19,269 nt of DNA, taken from positions 1-19,269 of the forward strand of contig JAZSDQ010000029.1 in NCBI GenBank assembly GCA_045531235.1, in the 5' to 3' direction. Source of the DNA: RGIG5579 sp045531235. GTDB lineage: Bacteria; Bacillota; Clostridia; Oscillospirales; SIG627. A program made the translations under genes and the position numbers. This document shows, one piece after another, positions 1 to 7,231 of this stretch (position 1 is the first letter of the stretch; the number at the start of each line of letters is the position of its first letter). Under the pieces are notes generated by a model, which was not told where the DNA came from, searched no databases, and was given only the letters and a program-made list of their open reading frames with translations.

Positions 1-1
1 T

Positions 2-1165
2 GGCGGTAACAGCCATTTCCCCGATACCGTTCGCCGCACCGCTTACGTAGAATCTAAGGGCAAGCTTTATATCGGTACCGGTGTTTCCGGCGGTGAAGAA
101 GGCGCTCTCAACGGCCCCTCTCTGATGCCCGGCGGATCTCCCGCAGCCTGGGCTTCCGTAAAGAACATTTTCCAGGATATCTGCGCAAAAGTAGAAGATG
201 GTTCTCCTTGCTGTGACTGGGTTGGCGAAAATGGCGCAGGTCATTTTGTAAAAATGGTACACAACGGCATTGAGTACGGCGATATGCAGCTGATCTGCGA
301 AGCATACTACCTGATGAAGAATATGCTGGGCATGTCCGAAGATGAAATGCACGATGTATTTGCCGATTGGATGAAGGGAGACCTCGACAGCTACCTCATC
401 GAGATCACCCGTGATATTCTGGCGTATAAGGATACCGATGGCGCTCCCATCGTAGAAAAAATCCTGGATACCGCAGGACAGAAGGGTACCGGTAAATGGA
501 CCGGCATCGCAGCTCTGGATGAAGGCGTTCCGCTGACTCTTATCGGTGAAGCCGTATTTGCTCGTTGCCTTTCCGCTATGAAAGAAGAAAGAGTAAACGC
601 TTCCAAGGTTCTTCCCAAGGAAACTGCTCCCGCACTGAAGCTTAGTGATGCTGAAAAGAAGGAATGGATCGAAGCGATCCGTTGTGCACTGCTGGCATCT
701 AAGATCGTTTCCTACGCTCAGGGCTACACCTTGATGCGCGCCGCAGCCAAGACCTATAATTGGAATCTGAACTACGGCGGAATCGCTCTGATGTGGCGCG
801 GCGGTTGTATCATTCGTTCCGTATTCCTCGGTAAGATCAAGGAAGCTTACGACAATGATCCCACCCTTGCAAACCTCCTTCTTGACCCCTATTTTGCAGA
901 TAAGATCCGCACTCTTCTCCCCGGTTGGAGAAAGGTAGTTGCTCAGGGCGCTCTCAGCGGCATGCCCACCCCCGCATTCTCTTCCGCGCTTAGCTACTAT
1001 GACGGTTATCGCTCCGAAAGACTTCCCGCAAACCTTCTCCAGGCTCAGCGTGACTATTTCGGTGCTCACACCTATGAGAGAGTAGATGCTCCCCGCGGCG
1101 AATTCTTCCACACCAACTGGACCGGCCACGGCGGCGATACTGCTGCAACTCAGTACACTGTTTAA
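2..1165 (+). CDS. gnd: 6-phosphogluconate dehydrogenase (decarboxylating), 5'-truncated
   Basis: This is the C-terminal ~387 residues of 6-phosphogluconate dehydrogenase. The enzyme oxidatively decarboxylates 6-phosphogluconate to ribulose 5-phosphate with NAD(P)+ in the cytosolic oxidative pentose phosphate pathway. The reading frame is open from base 2, so the start codon and the Rossmann NAD(P)-binding domain lie outside the window. The visible part begins near GGNSHFPDT and runs into IGTGVSGGEEGALNGPSLMPGG-like sequence, the substrate-binding signature, followed by GAGHFVKMVHNGIEYGDMQ with the catalytic lysine region. The C-terminal end GEFFHTNWTGHGG is typical of the all-helical domain. 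The stop is followed after 15 nt by the sugar kinase start with an AAGGAG site, so the two are probably co-transcribed. Identification is firm. Cofactor preference cannot be judged because the N-terminus is missing. Confidence 0.97.
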   Translation, partial: GGNSHFPDTVRRTAYVESKGKLYIGTGVSGGEEGALNGPSLMPGGSPAAWASVKNIFQDICAKVEDGSPCCDWVGENGAGHFVKMVHNGIEYGDMQLICEAYYLMKNMLGMSEDEMHDVFADWMKGDLDSYLIEITRDILAYKDTDGAPIVEKILDTAGQKGTGKWTGIAALDEGVPLTLIGEAVFARCLSAMKEERVNASKVLPKETAPALKLSDAEKKEWIEAIRCALLASKIVSYAQGYTLMRAAAKTYNWNLNYGGIALMWRGGCIIRSVFLGKIKEAYDNDPTLANLLLDPYFADKIRTLLPGWRKVVAQGALSGMPTPAFSSALSYYDGYRSERLPANLLQAQRDYFGAHTYERVDAPRGEFFHTNWTGHGGDTAATQYTV

Positions 1166-1180
1166 GATAAGGAGAAAACA

Positions 1181-2254
1181 ATGAAACTTCGTGAAAATTA
1201 CAAATACGCTCTGGTAGTTCCTACCAGTATGGGCGTAAGAATCACCCCTCCGAGCGGCCAGCCCGTAGCATCCTCCAATACCTTTATGATGCAGGCTACC
1301 AGCGCAGAGACCAATGTGGCATCCATCTCCGCATATCTCGGCCTTCCCACCAAGGTTCTCACTACCTTTGTAAAGGGCAGTCCCATTGCGGATTTCATCA
1401 AGCGTGACCTGAGAAGCCGCGGCATGGACTATGAAGGCAAGGAAGTTGAGCAGGGCGATCCTTGGGGCTACCGCCATCAGTTCAATATTGCCGATTCCGG
1501 TTACGGTTCCCGCGGACCCAGAGTTTGCAACGATCGCGCAGGCGAAGTTGGTAGAACTCTGAACATCAAGGATTTTGATCTGGATCGCATCTTCGGCGCA
1601 GAGGGCGTAGGCATTCTTCACCTGTCCGGACTCATCGGCGCGCTTTCTCCCGAAACCAGCCGCTTCTGTCTGGAACTTGCCCGCGCAGCCAAGAAGTACG
1701 GTACCCTCATTTCCTTCGACTTAAACTACAGAGCTTCCTTCTGGAAGGGTCGCGAAGCAGAACTTCACGATATCTTTACCGAGATCGCTTCCGTTTCCGA
1801 TATTCTTATCGGTAACGAAGAAGACTATCAGCTTTGTCTTGGCGTACAGGGCCCCGAAGCAGGTGGTAAGGATCTTGCATCCAAGATCGATTCTTTCAAG
1901 GAAATGATCCGTCGCGTGAAAGAAAGCTTTCCCAATGCTTCCGTTTTTGCAACCACTCTCCGTCAGGTAGAAAATGTAAATTCTCACCTTTGGGGCGCAC
2001 TCCTTCTCGCAGGGGATGAGTGGCACGTGGTAGAGCCTCGCCGCATTCATGTACTTGACCGTATCGGTGGCGGCGACGGATTTGTAGGCGGTATGCTTTA
2101 CGGTATTCTCCGTGGTTGGGAATCGGAAAAATGGATCCAGTTCGGCTGGGCCTCCGGTGCCCTTGCTACCACCTTCCTGACAGACTATGCACAGCCTGCC
2201 GATGAAGACGTGGTATGGAGCGTATGGGGCGGCAATGCCCGCGTAAAGAGATAA
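1181..2254 (+). CDS. PfkB-family sugar kinase, possibly 2-keto-3-deoxygluconate kinase-like
   Basis: This 357-residue cytosolic kinase belongs to the ribokinase/PfkB family, which phosphorylates sugars or sugar acids with ATP. The C-terminal anion-hole and catalytic motif is RIGGGDGFVGG (about residues 294-304), with the presumed catalytic base at Asp299. The usual form is GAGDAF, so Gly replaces the usual Ala at two places. FDLNYR (179-184) resembles the phosphate-binding region of 2-keto-3-deoxygluconate kinases. The start is supported by AAGGAG seven bases upstream. The N-terminus lacks the common GE(x)L opening and starts with an unusual stretch before the AETNVA motif, which corresponds to the GGA.N.A sugar-binding motif. 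It sits directly after gnd and before a terminator, which suggests a role in sugar-acid or pentose phosphate metabolism. The true substrate is not determined by the sequence. Confidence 0.85.
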   Translation: MKLRENYKYALVVPTSMGVRITPPSGQPVASSNTFMMQATSAETNVASISAYLGLPTKVLTTFVKGSPIADFIKRDLRSRGMDYEGKEVEQGDPWGYRHQFNIADSGYGSRGPRVCNDRAGEVGRTLNIKDFDLDRIFGAEGVGILHLSGLIGALSPETSRFCLELARAAKKYGTLISFDLNYRASFWKGREAELHDIFTEIASVSDILIGNEEDYQLCLGVQGPEAGGKDLASKIDSFKEMIRRVKESFPNASVFATTLRQVENVNSHLWGALLLAGDEWHVVEPRRIHVLDRIGGGDGFVGGMLYGILRGWESEKWIQFGWASGALATTFLTDYAQPADEDVVWSVWGGNARVKR

Positions 2255-2260
2255 GAGAAA

Positions 2261-2291
2261 AAAAGGCGCCTTCTTCGGGAGGCGCTTTTCT
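2261..2291 (+). terminator. Intrinsic terminator after gnd-kinase operon
   Basis: An 8-bp stem (2266-2273 with 2278-2285, one G-U pair) carries a UUCG tetraloop and is followed by TTTT. It lies just after the kinase stop codon. Confidence 0.9.
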
Positions 2292-2292
2292 C

Positions 2293-2321
2293 TTGCTAAA
2301 TTATAAAAGATATGATAAGAT
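2293..2321 (+). promoter_or_regulatory. Sigma-A-type promoter of the glycosyltransferase gene
   Basis: The -35 is TTGCTA (2293-2298), the spacer is 17 nt, and the -10 is TAAGAT (2316-2321). It lies directly after the preceding terminator and about 32 nt before the glycosyltransferase start. Each box matches four of six consensus bases. Confidence 0.6.
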
Positions 2322-2353
2322 GATCCTATCAGAGAAGAAAGGGGACAGAATCA

Positions 2354-3298
2354 ATGTTTTTGTCCATCGTGGTTCCTTGTTTTAACGAGGAAGAAAATAT
2401 CCGTCCTTTTTATCATAAAGCCGTAGAGGAATTGGGCGAGCTTTTAAATTATTCCGAGTTCGTTTTTGTAGATGACGGCAGCCGTGACGGTACCCTTCGC
2501 GAACTGAAGAAGCTTTGCGATGAAGTTCCCCACAAGGTACGCGTCGTCAGCTTTTCCCGCAACTTTGGCAAAGAAGCGGGGCTTCTTGCAGGTCTTAGCC
2601 ATGCCAAGGGAGATTACGTTGCGGTGATCGATGCCGATCTTCAGCAAAATCCCAAGTATATCAACGAAATGCTTGTGATCCTAAAGGAAAATCCTCAGTA
2701 TGACTGTGTAGCGGCATACCAGAGAGAGCGCAACGAAGGCAAGGTGCTCTCCGCGTTTAAATCTGTTTTTTACCGCTTGATCAATAAGATCACCGATATT
2801 GAATTTTACCGTTCTGCAAGCGATTTTCGTGTGATCAGCAGAAAAATGGTGGATGCCATTCTCGCTCTTCCCGAAAAATGCCGCTTTTCCAAAGGTATTT
2901 TTTCTTGGGTCGGTTTTGAAACTTATTTTATGCCCTACGACGTGGAAGAACGAAAAAGAGGAGAAAGCAAGTGGAGCTTCCGCAAGCTCTTTTCCTACGC
3001 CGTCAACGGCATCGTAGCGTTTTCCGATAAGCCTCTCATCGTATCTTCCGTGCTTGGTTTTATACTCTTTCTTATTTCCGTGGTAATGCTTCTTGTGGTA
3101 ATTCTCAAGACGCTTATTTTTGGAGATCCCGTTGCAGGATTTCCCACTTTGGCCTCTCTTATTCTCGGGCTTTCCGGTATTCAGCTGCTTTGCATTGGAA
3201 TTTTAGGTCAGTATTTTGCGAAGATGTATGAGGAGATCAAAGGGAGACCCGTTTATCTTGTAAAAGAGTCCTTTGATAACGAAAAAGAAGAACAATAA
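2354..3298 (+). CDS. Membrane-anchored family 2 glycosyltransferase (GtrB/CsbB/DPM1-like)
   Basis: This 314-residue protein has an N-terminal GT-A catalytic domain and two C-terminal transmembrane segments. Members of this group usually transfer a sugar from a nucleotide donor to undecaprenyl phosphate on the inner face of the membrane, for decoration of cell-wall polymers. Visible motifs are VVPCFNEEENI at the N-terminus, VDDGSRDGT with Asp40/Asp41, and DADLQQNP with Asp93 and Asp95 as the metal-binding DxD-like motif. Hydrophobic helices lie at about 226-252 and 262-287. A GAAAGGGGA site precedes the ATG. The gene is a single-gene unit with its own promoter and terminator. No flippase or acceptor-modifying gene lies beside it, so donor sugar and final acceptor are unknown. 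Confidence 0.9.
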   Translation: MFLSIVVPCFNEEENIRPFYHKAVEELGELLNYSEFVFVDDGSRDGTLRELKKLCDEVPHKVRVVSFSRNFGKEAGLLAGLSHAKGDYVAVIDADLQQNPKYINEMLVILKENPQYDCVAAYQRERNEGKVLSAFKSVFYRLINKITDIEFYRSASDFRVISRKMVDAILALPEKCRFSKGIFSWVGFETYFMPYDVEERKRGESKWSFRKLFSYAVNGIVAFSDKPLIVSSVLGFILFLISVVMLLVVILKTLIFGDPVAGFPTLASLILGLSGIQLLCIGILGQYFAKMYEEIKGRPVYLVKESFDNEKEEQ

Positions 3299-3300
3299 AA

Positions 3301-3324
3301 AAAGAGCCTTAAGGCTCTTTTTTT
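3301..3324 (+). terminator. Intrinsic terminator after glycosyltransferase gene
   Basis: Arms 3301-3308 and 3313-3320 form a perfect 8-bp stem with a TTAA loop, followed by a T-tract to 3324. Confidence 0.92.
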
Positions 3325-3364
3325 GCGAAAAAAACTTTTTGGAAACCATTTCCTTTATGAAATT

Positions 3365-3382
3365 AAGTAAATTGCTTTACTT
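3365..3382. promoter_or_regulatory. Perfect inverted repeat, likely operator of the S24 repressor
   Basis: AAGTAAA (3365-3371) and TTTACTT (3376-3382) form a perfect 7-bp inverted repeat around TTGC. It covers the -35 hexamer of the promoter for the downstream XRE/S24 regulator. The size and position fit a dimeric helix-turn-helix repressor binding its own promoter. Autoregulation is an inference. Confidence 0.65.
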
Positions 3383-3404
3383 TTATTACGAAATGTGATA
3401 TCAT
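3376..3404 (+). promoter_or_regulatory. Sigma-A-type promoter of the XRE/S24 regulator operon
   Basis: TTTACT (3376-3381), a 17-nt spacer and TATCAT (3399-3404) match the consensus in four and five of six positions. The -35 box is embedded in the inverted repeat at 3365-3382. Confidence 0.65.
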
Positions 3405-3435
3405 ATTCTTACCATAAGAAAGTGAGGAAATAGGA

Positions 3436-4143
3436 ATGTCATTCAGCCGAAAGGTGACACAGCTTCTCAAGGAAAACGGTATGACAAAAGCCGCCCTTGC
3501 CAAAGAAGCGGGAATTCCCTATACTACGCTGGACAGTATGTTAAAGCGGGAAACGGATACGGCTCGTCTTGCTACCGTCTTTCGCATTGCAAAAGCTTTG
3601 GGTTCTTCTGTGGAAGAACTTGTTTTGGACGAGGAGGAAGAAAGAGCAAAGCTTTCCAGAGAAGAAGAAAGAATTCTGGAACTGTATTCTCTTTTGGATG
3701 GCCGAGGACGAGATACCGTACTTTCTCTTTTGGAAAAAGAAGCGGATAACAGCCGCAGCGAATCTGTCGGGCAAAAGCTTACTTTCCCCGTGTATTCTCT
3801 GCCTGCAGCAGCAGGTTTCGGAAGCCCCATGTTTTCCGATGATAAAGAAGAGATTACTTACGAAAAAGGGGAGATCCCCGAAGATGCAAATTTTGGTGTC
3901 CGTATTACAGGCGACAGTATGGAGCCGCAAATTTCAGATGGTGACCTTATCTATATTAAAAAATGCGAAACCCTGGAAAGCGGAGAGATCGGCATTTTTA
4001 TCCTGAATGGCGAAAGCCTTTGCAAAAAATATGAAATCAGAAAGGGCGAGGGAACTCTCGTATCCTTGAATCCAAAATATTCTCCCATTCGACTTCTTGA
4101 CAGTGACGAATTGAAAATTGTGGGAAAGGTTATTTTATCGTAA
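3436..4143 (+). CDS. XRE-family helix-turn-helix repressor with S24 (LexA-like) peptidase domain
   Basis: This 235-residue regulator resembles CI/HdiR-type repressors. Residues 1-64 form an XRE helix-turn-helix, including MTKAALAKEAGIPYTTLDSM. An acidic linker follows at about 64-105. Residues 117-235 form an S24 peptidase fold: a probable self-cleavage site at Ala126-Gly127 in SLPAAAGFG, the nucleophile Ser161 in ITGDSMEP, and the general-base lysine at about Lys197 in SLCKKYE. Such proteins repress until autocleavage is triggered, often by RecA filaments after DNA damage. That trigger is known for the family and not shown here. A GTGAGGAAATAGG stretch precedes the ATG. The gene has its own promoter with an inverted-repeat operator. 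It is followed after 21 nt by a membrane protein gene, probably in the same transcript. No integrase or phage genes surround it, so it is an orphan regulator in this window. Confidence 0.92.
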   Translation: MSFSRKVTQLLKENGMTKAALAKEAGIPYTTLDSMLKRETDTARLATVFRIAKALGSSVEELVLDEEEERAKLSREEERILELYSLLDGRGRDTVLSLLEKEADNSRSESVGQKLTFPVYSLPAAAGFGSPMFSDDKEEITYEKGEIPEDANFGVRITGDSMEPQISDGDLIYIKKCETLESGEIGIFILNGESLCKKYEIRKGEGTLVSLNPKYSPIRLLDSDELKIVGKVILS

Positions 4144-4164
4144 CTGAAAAGGAGAAGAAGTTCA

Positions 4165-5256
4165 ATGAAACAAAAGAATAGTAAGAAAAAGATTTTGATC
4201 ACTTTTTTGGTAATCGCTCTTGTCATTGTTATTCCGATTCTTATTGCTTTCTTTATTCTCCACCAGAATTTAGATGCGGATCTGGGAAAGGGAAGCGTAA
4301 ACTCCGTTACTTTGATTCACGGTGAAGAAGAGGATGAAGTAACGGTAGAAACAGATATTTCTTTTTTCATTTCCGTAGCAAAAAGCGGTGAGAGCATTGC
4401 CGAAGCCGCCGATCCTCTGGAGAATTATCGGAAGTGCCGTGTTATCTTTCATAAGCCGAAAAACGATCGGGAGTATGTTTTCTATCTCAGTGATTCGGTG
4501 AACAATTGTATTTATACCGATCCCGATGGAAAGCTTTATCTGATCCCCCAGGATCTTGCGGAAAAGCTGCTTACCCATCCTATGATCGGAGGCTTTGCCG
4601 TCAGTTATGCCGCTTATCCGGAAGTTTTGATGCTGCAAGGCGGCAAGAGCTTTACGCCCTACCATATTAAGGGAGAATGGGCGTATGCCAAGGCAAACGC
4701 AACTACCTCTGCAAAAATTGTGGATGTGGAAAATGAAAGCACGGTCCTTCTTCCCCAGGGAGAACGCCCGACCTTGAATTTTTCCATTGATCCGGATTTC
4801 TGCAGTGTGATCCTGAAGACCCTTGACGACGAGCTTTTGTACACCGGCGATCTTGAGGGGCTCCCCACGCCCAACCTCAGCGGAGATACGGAACTGATTC
4901 TGACCGTAACCTGTGATTGGTTTGAGGAATCTCATGAAGAATACCACGGTGATCTGGAATATACTTTTCGTGTTTTCTATGATGTTCCCGCCCTTTGTAC
5001 CGTGGATCGCCTTACCGCAGTTCCGGGAGAAGTCTTTGTTGTTACCGTGACAAATTCTTCCAGCGAAAGCCACGCTTTCACTCCCACTTTTGCCTCGGGT
5101 AAGGTAGAAGTTACCACGGAAGGCAATGTTACCACAGCCCGTATTCCCGTTTCAGAAACGGCAACTCTCGGAGAATATACCATCAAGGTTCTCGGCAGTG
5201 ATGTGGAAAAAGAACTTACCGTTACCCTTGCCATTCCCGAAGAACCTGCACAGTAA
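4165..5256 (+). CDS. Single-pass membrane-anchored extracellular protein, unknown function
   Basis: I do not recognise a named family for this 363-residue protein. It opens with a lysine-rich cytoplasmic stub (KQKNSKKK) followed by one strongly hydrophobic helix at about residues 10-32. The remainder is acidic and beta-rich, and is probably outside the cell. No lipobox, LPXTG anchor or peptidase signature is visible. The last ~80 residues (about 277-357) look like an Ig-like or cadherin-like beta sandwich: the segments VPGEVFVVTVTN and LGEYTIKVLGSDVEKELTV have the alternating pattern of such domains. A middle stretch contains LYLIPQDLAEKLL. An AAAGGAGAAGAAG site supports the start. Its tight spacing behind the S24 repressor suggests shared control. 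It could act as a stress-linked envelope protein or a sensor, but this is only context-based. Confidence 0.75.
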   Translation: MKQKNSKKKILITFLVIALVIVIPILIAFFILHQNLDADLGKGSVNSVTLIHGEEEDEVTVETDISFFISVAKSGESIAEAADPLENYRKCRVIFHKPKNDREYVFYLSDSVNNCIYTDPDGKLYLIPQDLAEKLLTHPMIGGFAVSYAAYPEVLMLQGGKSFTPYHIKGEWAYAKANATTSAKIVDVENESTVLLPQGERPTLNFSIDPDFCSVILKTLDDELLYTGDLEGLPTPNLSGDTELILTVTCDWFEESHEEYHGDLEYTFRVFYDVPALCTVDRLTAVPGEVFVVTVTNSSSESHAFTPTFASGKVEVTTEGNVTTARIPVSETATLGEYTIKVLGSDVEKELTVTLAIPEEPAQ

Positions 5257-5260
5257 AGAG

Positions 5261-5292
5261 AAAAGCGCAGCTGATTTAGCTGCGCTTTTTTT
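5261..5292. terminator. Bidirectional intrinsic terminator between convergent genes
   Basis: A perfect 12-bp stem (5261-5272 with 5278-5289) has a 5-nt loop and a 7-T run ending at 5292. The reverse strand ends in TTTT, so it can serve both the membrane-protein gene (+) and clpX (-), whose stop codon lies in the T-run at 5291-5293. Confidence 0.93.
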
Positions 5293-6544
5293 ATTCTTCT
5301 TTTTGCTTATGCAAGGCGAATTTTGGCTCCCCCGTACCTTCCACCACTTCTTTTGTAATGGTGATCTTTTGAATGTTTCTGCGGTCGGGCGCTTCGTACA
5401 TGATCTTTTGCAAAAAGCCTTCCATAATGGCGCGGAGTCCGCGGGCGCCTGTGTTCTGTTCTTTGGCTTTCTTTGCAATTTCGTGGTAAGCCTCTTCGGT
5501 AAAATCAAGCTTGATCTCGTCAAAGGAAAAAAGCTTCTGATACTGTTTTACCAGAGCGTTTTTCGGCTCGGTAAGAATTCTCACCAAACTGTTTTCGTCC
5601 AAGGGATCCAAGGGAACGATTACGGGAACTCGGCCCACAAGCTCGGGAATAATACCGAATTTTACAAGGTCGTGAGGGACGACGTTCTGCAAAAGTTCTT
5701 TTGTTTCGCCAAGGTTCTGTTCGTTTTCTCCCATAAAGCCAATGATCTTTTTGCCCTGACGGCGGCGGATAATATCCTCCATTCCGTCAAATGCGCCACC
5801 GCAAATAAAGAGAATGTTCTTGGTGTCAATGCGAATGAACTCTTGATTGGGGTGCTTTCTTCCGCCTTGGGGAGGAACGTTAGCAACCGTACCTTCAAAG
5901 ATCTTGAGAAGCGCTTGCTGTACGCCTTCACCGGATACGTCGCGGGTGATGGAACGGTTCTCGCTTCTTCTTGCGATCTTATCAATTTCGTCAATATAAA
6001 TGATGCCGCGCTCTGCCTTTGCTACATCGAAATCAGCAGCCTGAATCAAGCGGAGAAGAATGTTCTCCACGTCTTCGCCTACATAGCCCGCTTCGGTGAG
6101 TGTGGTAGCATCAGCAATGGCAAAAGGGACTTCCAGAGTTTTTGCCAGGGTCTGCGCCAGATAGGTCTTGCCGCAACCGGTTGCACCAATGAGAAGCACA
6201 TTGCTTTTTTGAATCTCAACACCGTCATCGTCCTTTTGCATCAGACGCTTGTAGTGATTGTAAACGGCAACGGAAAGTGCGATCTTCGCCTCGTCCTGAC
6301 CGACCACGTATTCGTCAAGCTTCTTTTTGATCTCCGTGGGGCGGGGAAGAGTATTCAGGTGAAACCCCTTATCCTTCTTTCCCTTTTTCTCTTGCTCACC
6401 CAGGTATTCTTCTACCAGATCATAGCAGAGCGTGGCGCAACGGTCACAAATAAAAATGCCCTTAGGGCCGGGGATCAAAAGCCCGACCTGTTCTTCCGTT
6501 CTGGAGCAAAAAGAGCAAGCAGGAGTGTTTTTTTGATTTGCCAT
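5291..6544 (-). CDS. clpX: ATP-dependent Clp protease ATP-binding subunit ClpX
   Basis: ClpX is a hexameric AAA+ unfoldase that recognises tagged proteins and threads them into the ClpP chamber. The 417-residue length is usual. An N-terminal C4 zinc-binding domain uses Cys10, Cys13, Cys33 and Cys36 and recruits substrates and adaptors. Walker A is GATGCGKT (120-127), the GYVG pore loop is at 153-156, and Walker B is IIYIDEID with Asp185 and Glu186. The RKH pore motif is at 229-231 and the IGF loop that docks ClpP is at 268-270. Sensor 2 is in GARGLRAIME. GGGAG precedes the ATG. It lies downstream of clpP on the same strand, but a strong hairpin terminator sits between them, only 24 nt before this start. 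Expression therefore seems to depend on read-through or an unseen internal promoter. Confidence 0.98.
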   Translation of the reverse strand: MANQKNTPACSFCSRTEEQVGLLIPGPKGIFICDRCATLCYDLVEEYLGEQEKKGKKDKGFHLNTLPRPTEIKKKLDEYVVGQDEAKIALSVAVYNHYKRLMQKDDDGVEIQKSNVLLIGATGCGKTYLAQTLAKTLEVPFAIADATTLTEAGYVGEDVENILLRLIQAADFDVAKAERGIIYIDEIDKIARRSENRSITRDVSGEGVQQALLKIFEGTVANVPPQGGRKHPNQEFIRIDTKNILFICGGAFDGMEDIIRRRQGKKIIGFMGENEQNLGETKELLQNVVPHDLVKFGIIPELVGRVPVIVPLDPLDENSLVRILTEPKNALVKQYQKLFSFDEIKLDFTEEAYHEIAKKAKEQNTGARGLRAIMEGFLQKIMYEAPDRRNIQKITITKEVVEGTGEPKFALHKQKEE

Positions 6545-6566
6545 ATCGTTCTCCCTTATTTGAGAT

Positions 6567-6599
6567 GAAAAAGCCGAGCAAAGCGTTTGCTCGGCTTTT
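6567..6599 (-). terminator. Strong intrinsic terminator between clpP and clpX
   Basis: A perfect 14-bp stem (6569-6582 with 6586-6599) with a 3-nt loop ends in TTTTTC on the minus strand. It follows clpP by about 18 nt and ends about 23 nt before the clpX start, so it likely attenuates clpX relative to clpP. Confidence 0.88.
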
Positions 6600-6617
6600 G
6601 TTTTTGATTCTAAGAGT

Positions 6618-7202
6618 TTACGCTCTCTTTTCGATCACTTTATCGATCAGCCCGTATTCCAGCGCTTCTGCAGCAGTCAGGAAGTTATCGCGATCGGTAT
6701 CCTTTTCGATCTGTTCCAGAGGCTTTCCCGTGCGCTCTGCCAAGATCTTGTTTAAGGTATCGCGAGTGCGAAGAATGTGATCGGAGTGAATCTTAATATC
6801 GCTTGCCTGTCCCTGCATTCCGCCAAGGGGCTGATGAATCATGATCTCGCTGTGAGGGAGAGCAATTCTCTTTCCCTTTGCCCCTGCGGCAAGGAGAAAT
6901 GCGCCCATGCTTGCAGCCATACCGATGCAAATGGTGGATACATCGCATTTGATGTAATTCATTGTATCGAAAATGGCCATGCCTGCGGAAACAGATCCGC
7001 CGGGACTGTTAATGTAAAGACAAATGTCCTTATCGGGATCCTGCGCTTCCAGGTAAAGAAGCTGTGCGACCACGAGGGACGCGGTGGTGTCATTGACTTC
7101 GTCACAGAGAAAAACAACTCTGTCATTGAGAAGTCGGGAATAAATATCGTAGCTTCTCTCGGAATGACCGGTTTGTTCAACAACCATTGGTACCAGTGCC
7201 AT
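6618..7202 (-). CDS. clpP: ATP-dependent Clp protease proteolytic subunit ClpP
   Basis: This 194-residue serine peptidase assembles into the double-heptamer proteolytic barrel served by ClpX and other Clp ATPases. The catalytic triad is Ser98 (GMAASMGA), His123 (IMIHQPLGG) and Asp172 (TDRDNFLTA), which is the same numbering as in well-studied Gram-positive ClpP. The YINSPGGSVSAGMAI segment forms the oxyanion region. It starts with MALVPMVVEQT, so the processed propeptide would be very short. GGGAGG lies upstream of the ATG. It follows tig by 29 nt, matching the conserved tig-clpP-clpX order. Confidence 0.98.
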   Translation of the reverse strand: MALVPMVVEQTGHSERSYDIYSRLLNDRVVFLCDEVNDTTASLVVAQLLYLEAQDPDKDICLYINSPGGSVSAGMAIFDTMNYIKCDVSTICIGMAASMGAFLLAAGAKGKRIALPHSEIMIHQPLGGMQGQASDIKIHSDHILRTRDTLNKILAERTGKPLEQIEKDTDRDNFLTAAEALEYGLIDKVIEKRA

Positions 7203-7231
7203 TTGTCAAAACCTCCCGTGTTTGGTTATTT

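Noticed and set aside
3436..5256. Prophage remnant suggested by the CI-like repressor
   Set aside because: No integrase, Cro-like gene, structural gene or attachment repeats are visible; the neighbours are chromosomal.
5126..6568. 480-codon open frame on the plus strand
   Set aside because: It lies opposite clpX, which has complete motifs; this is a shadow frame.
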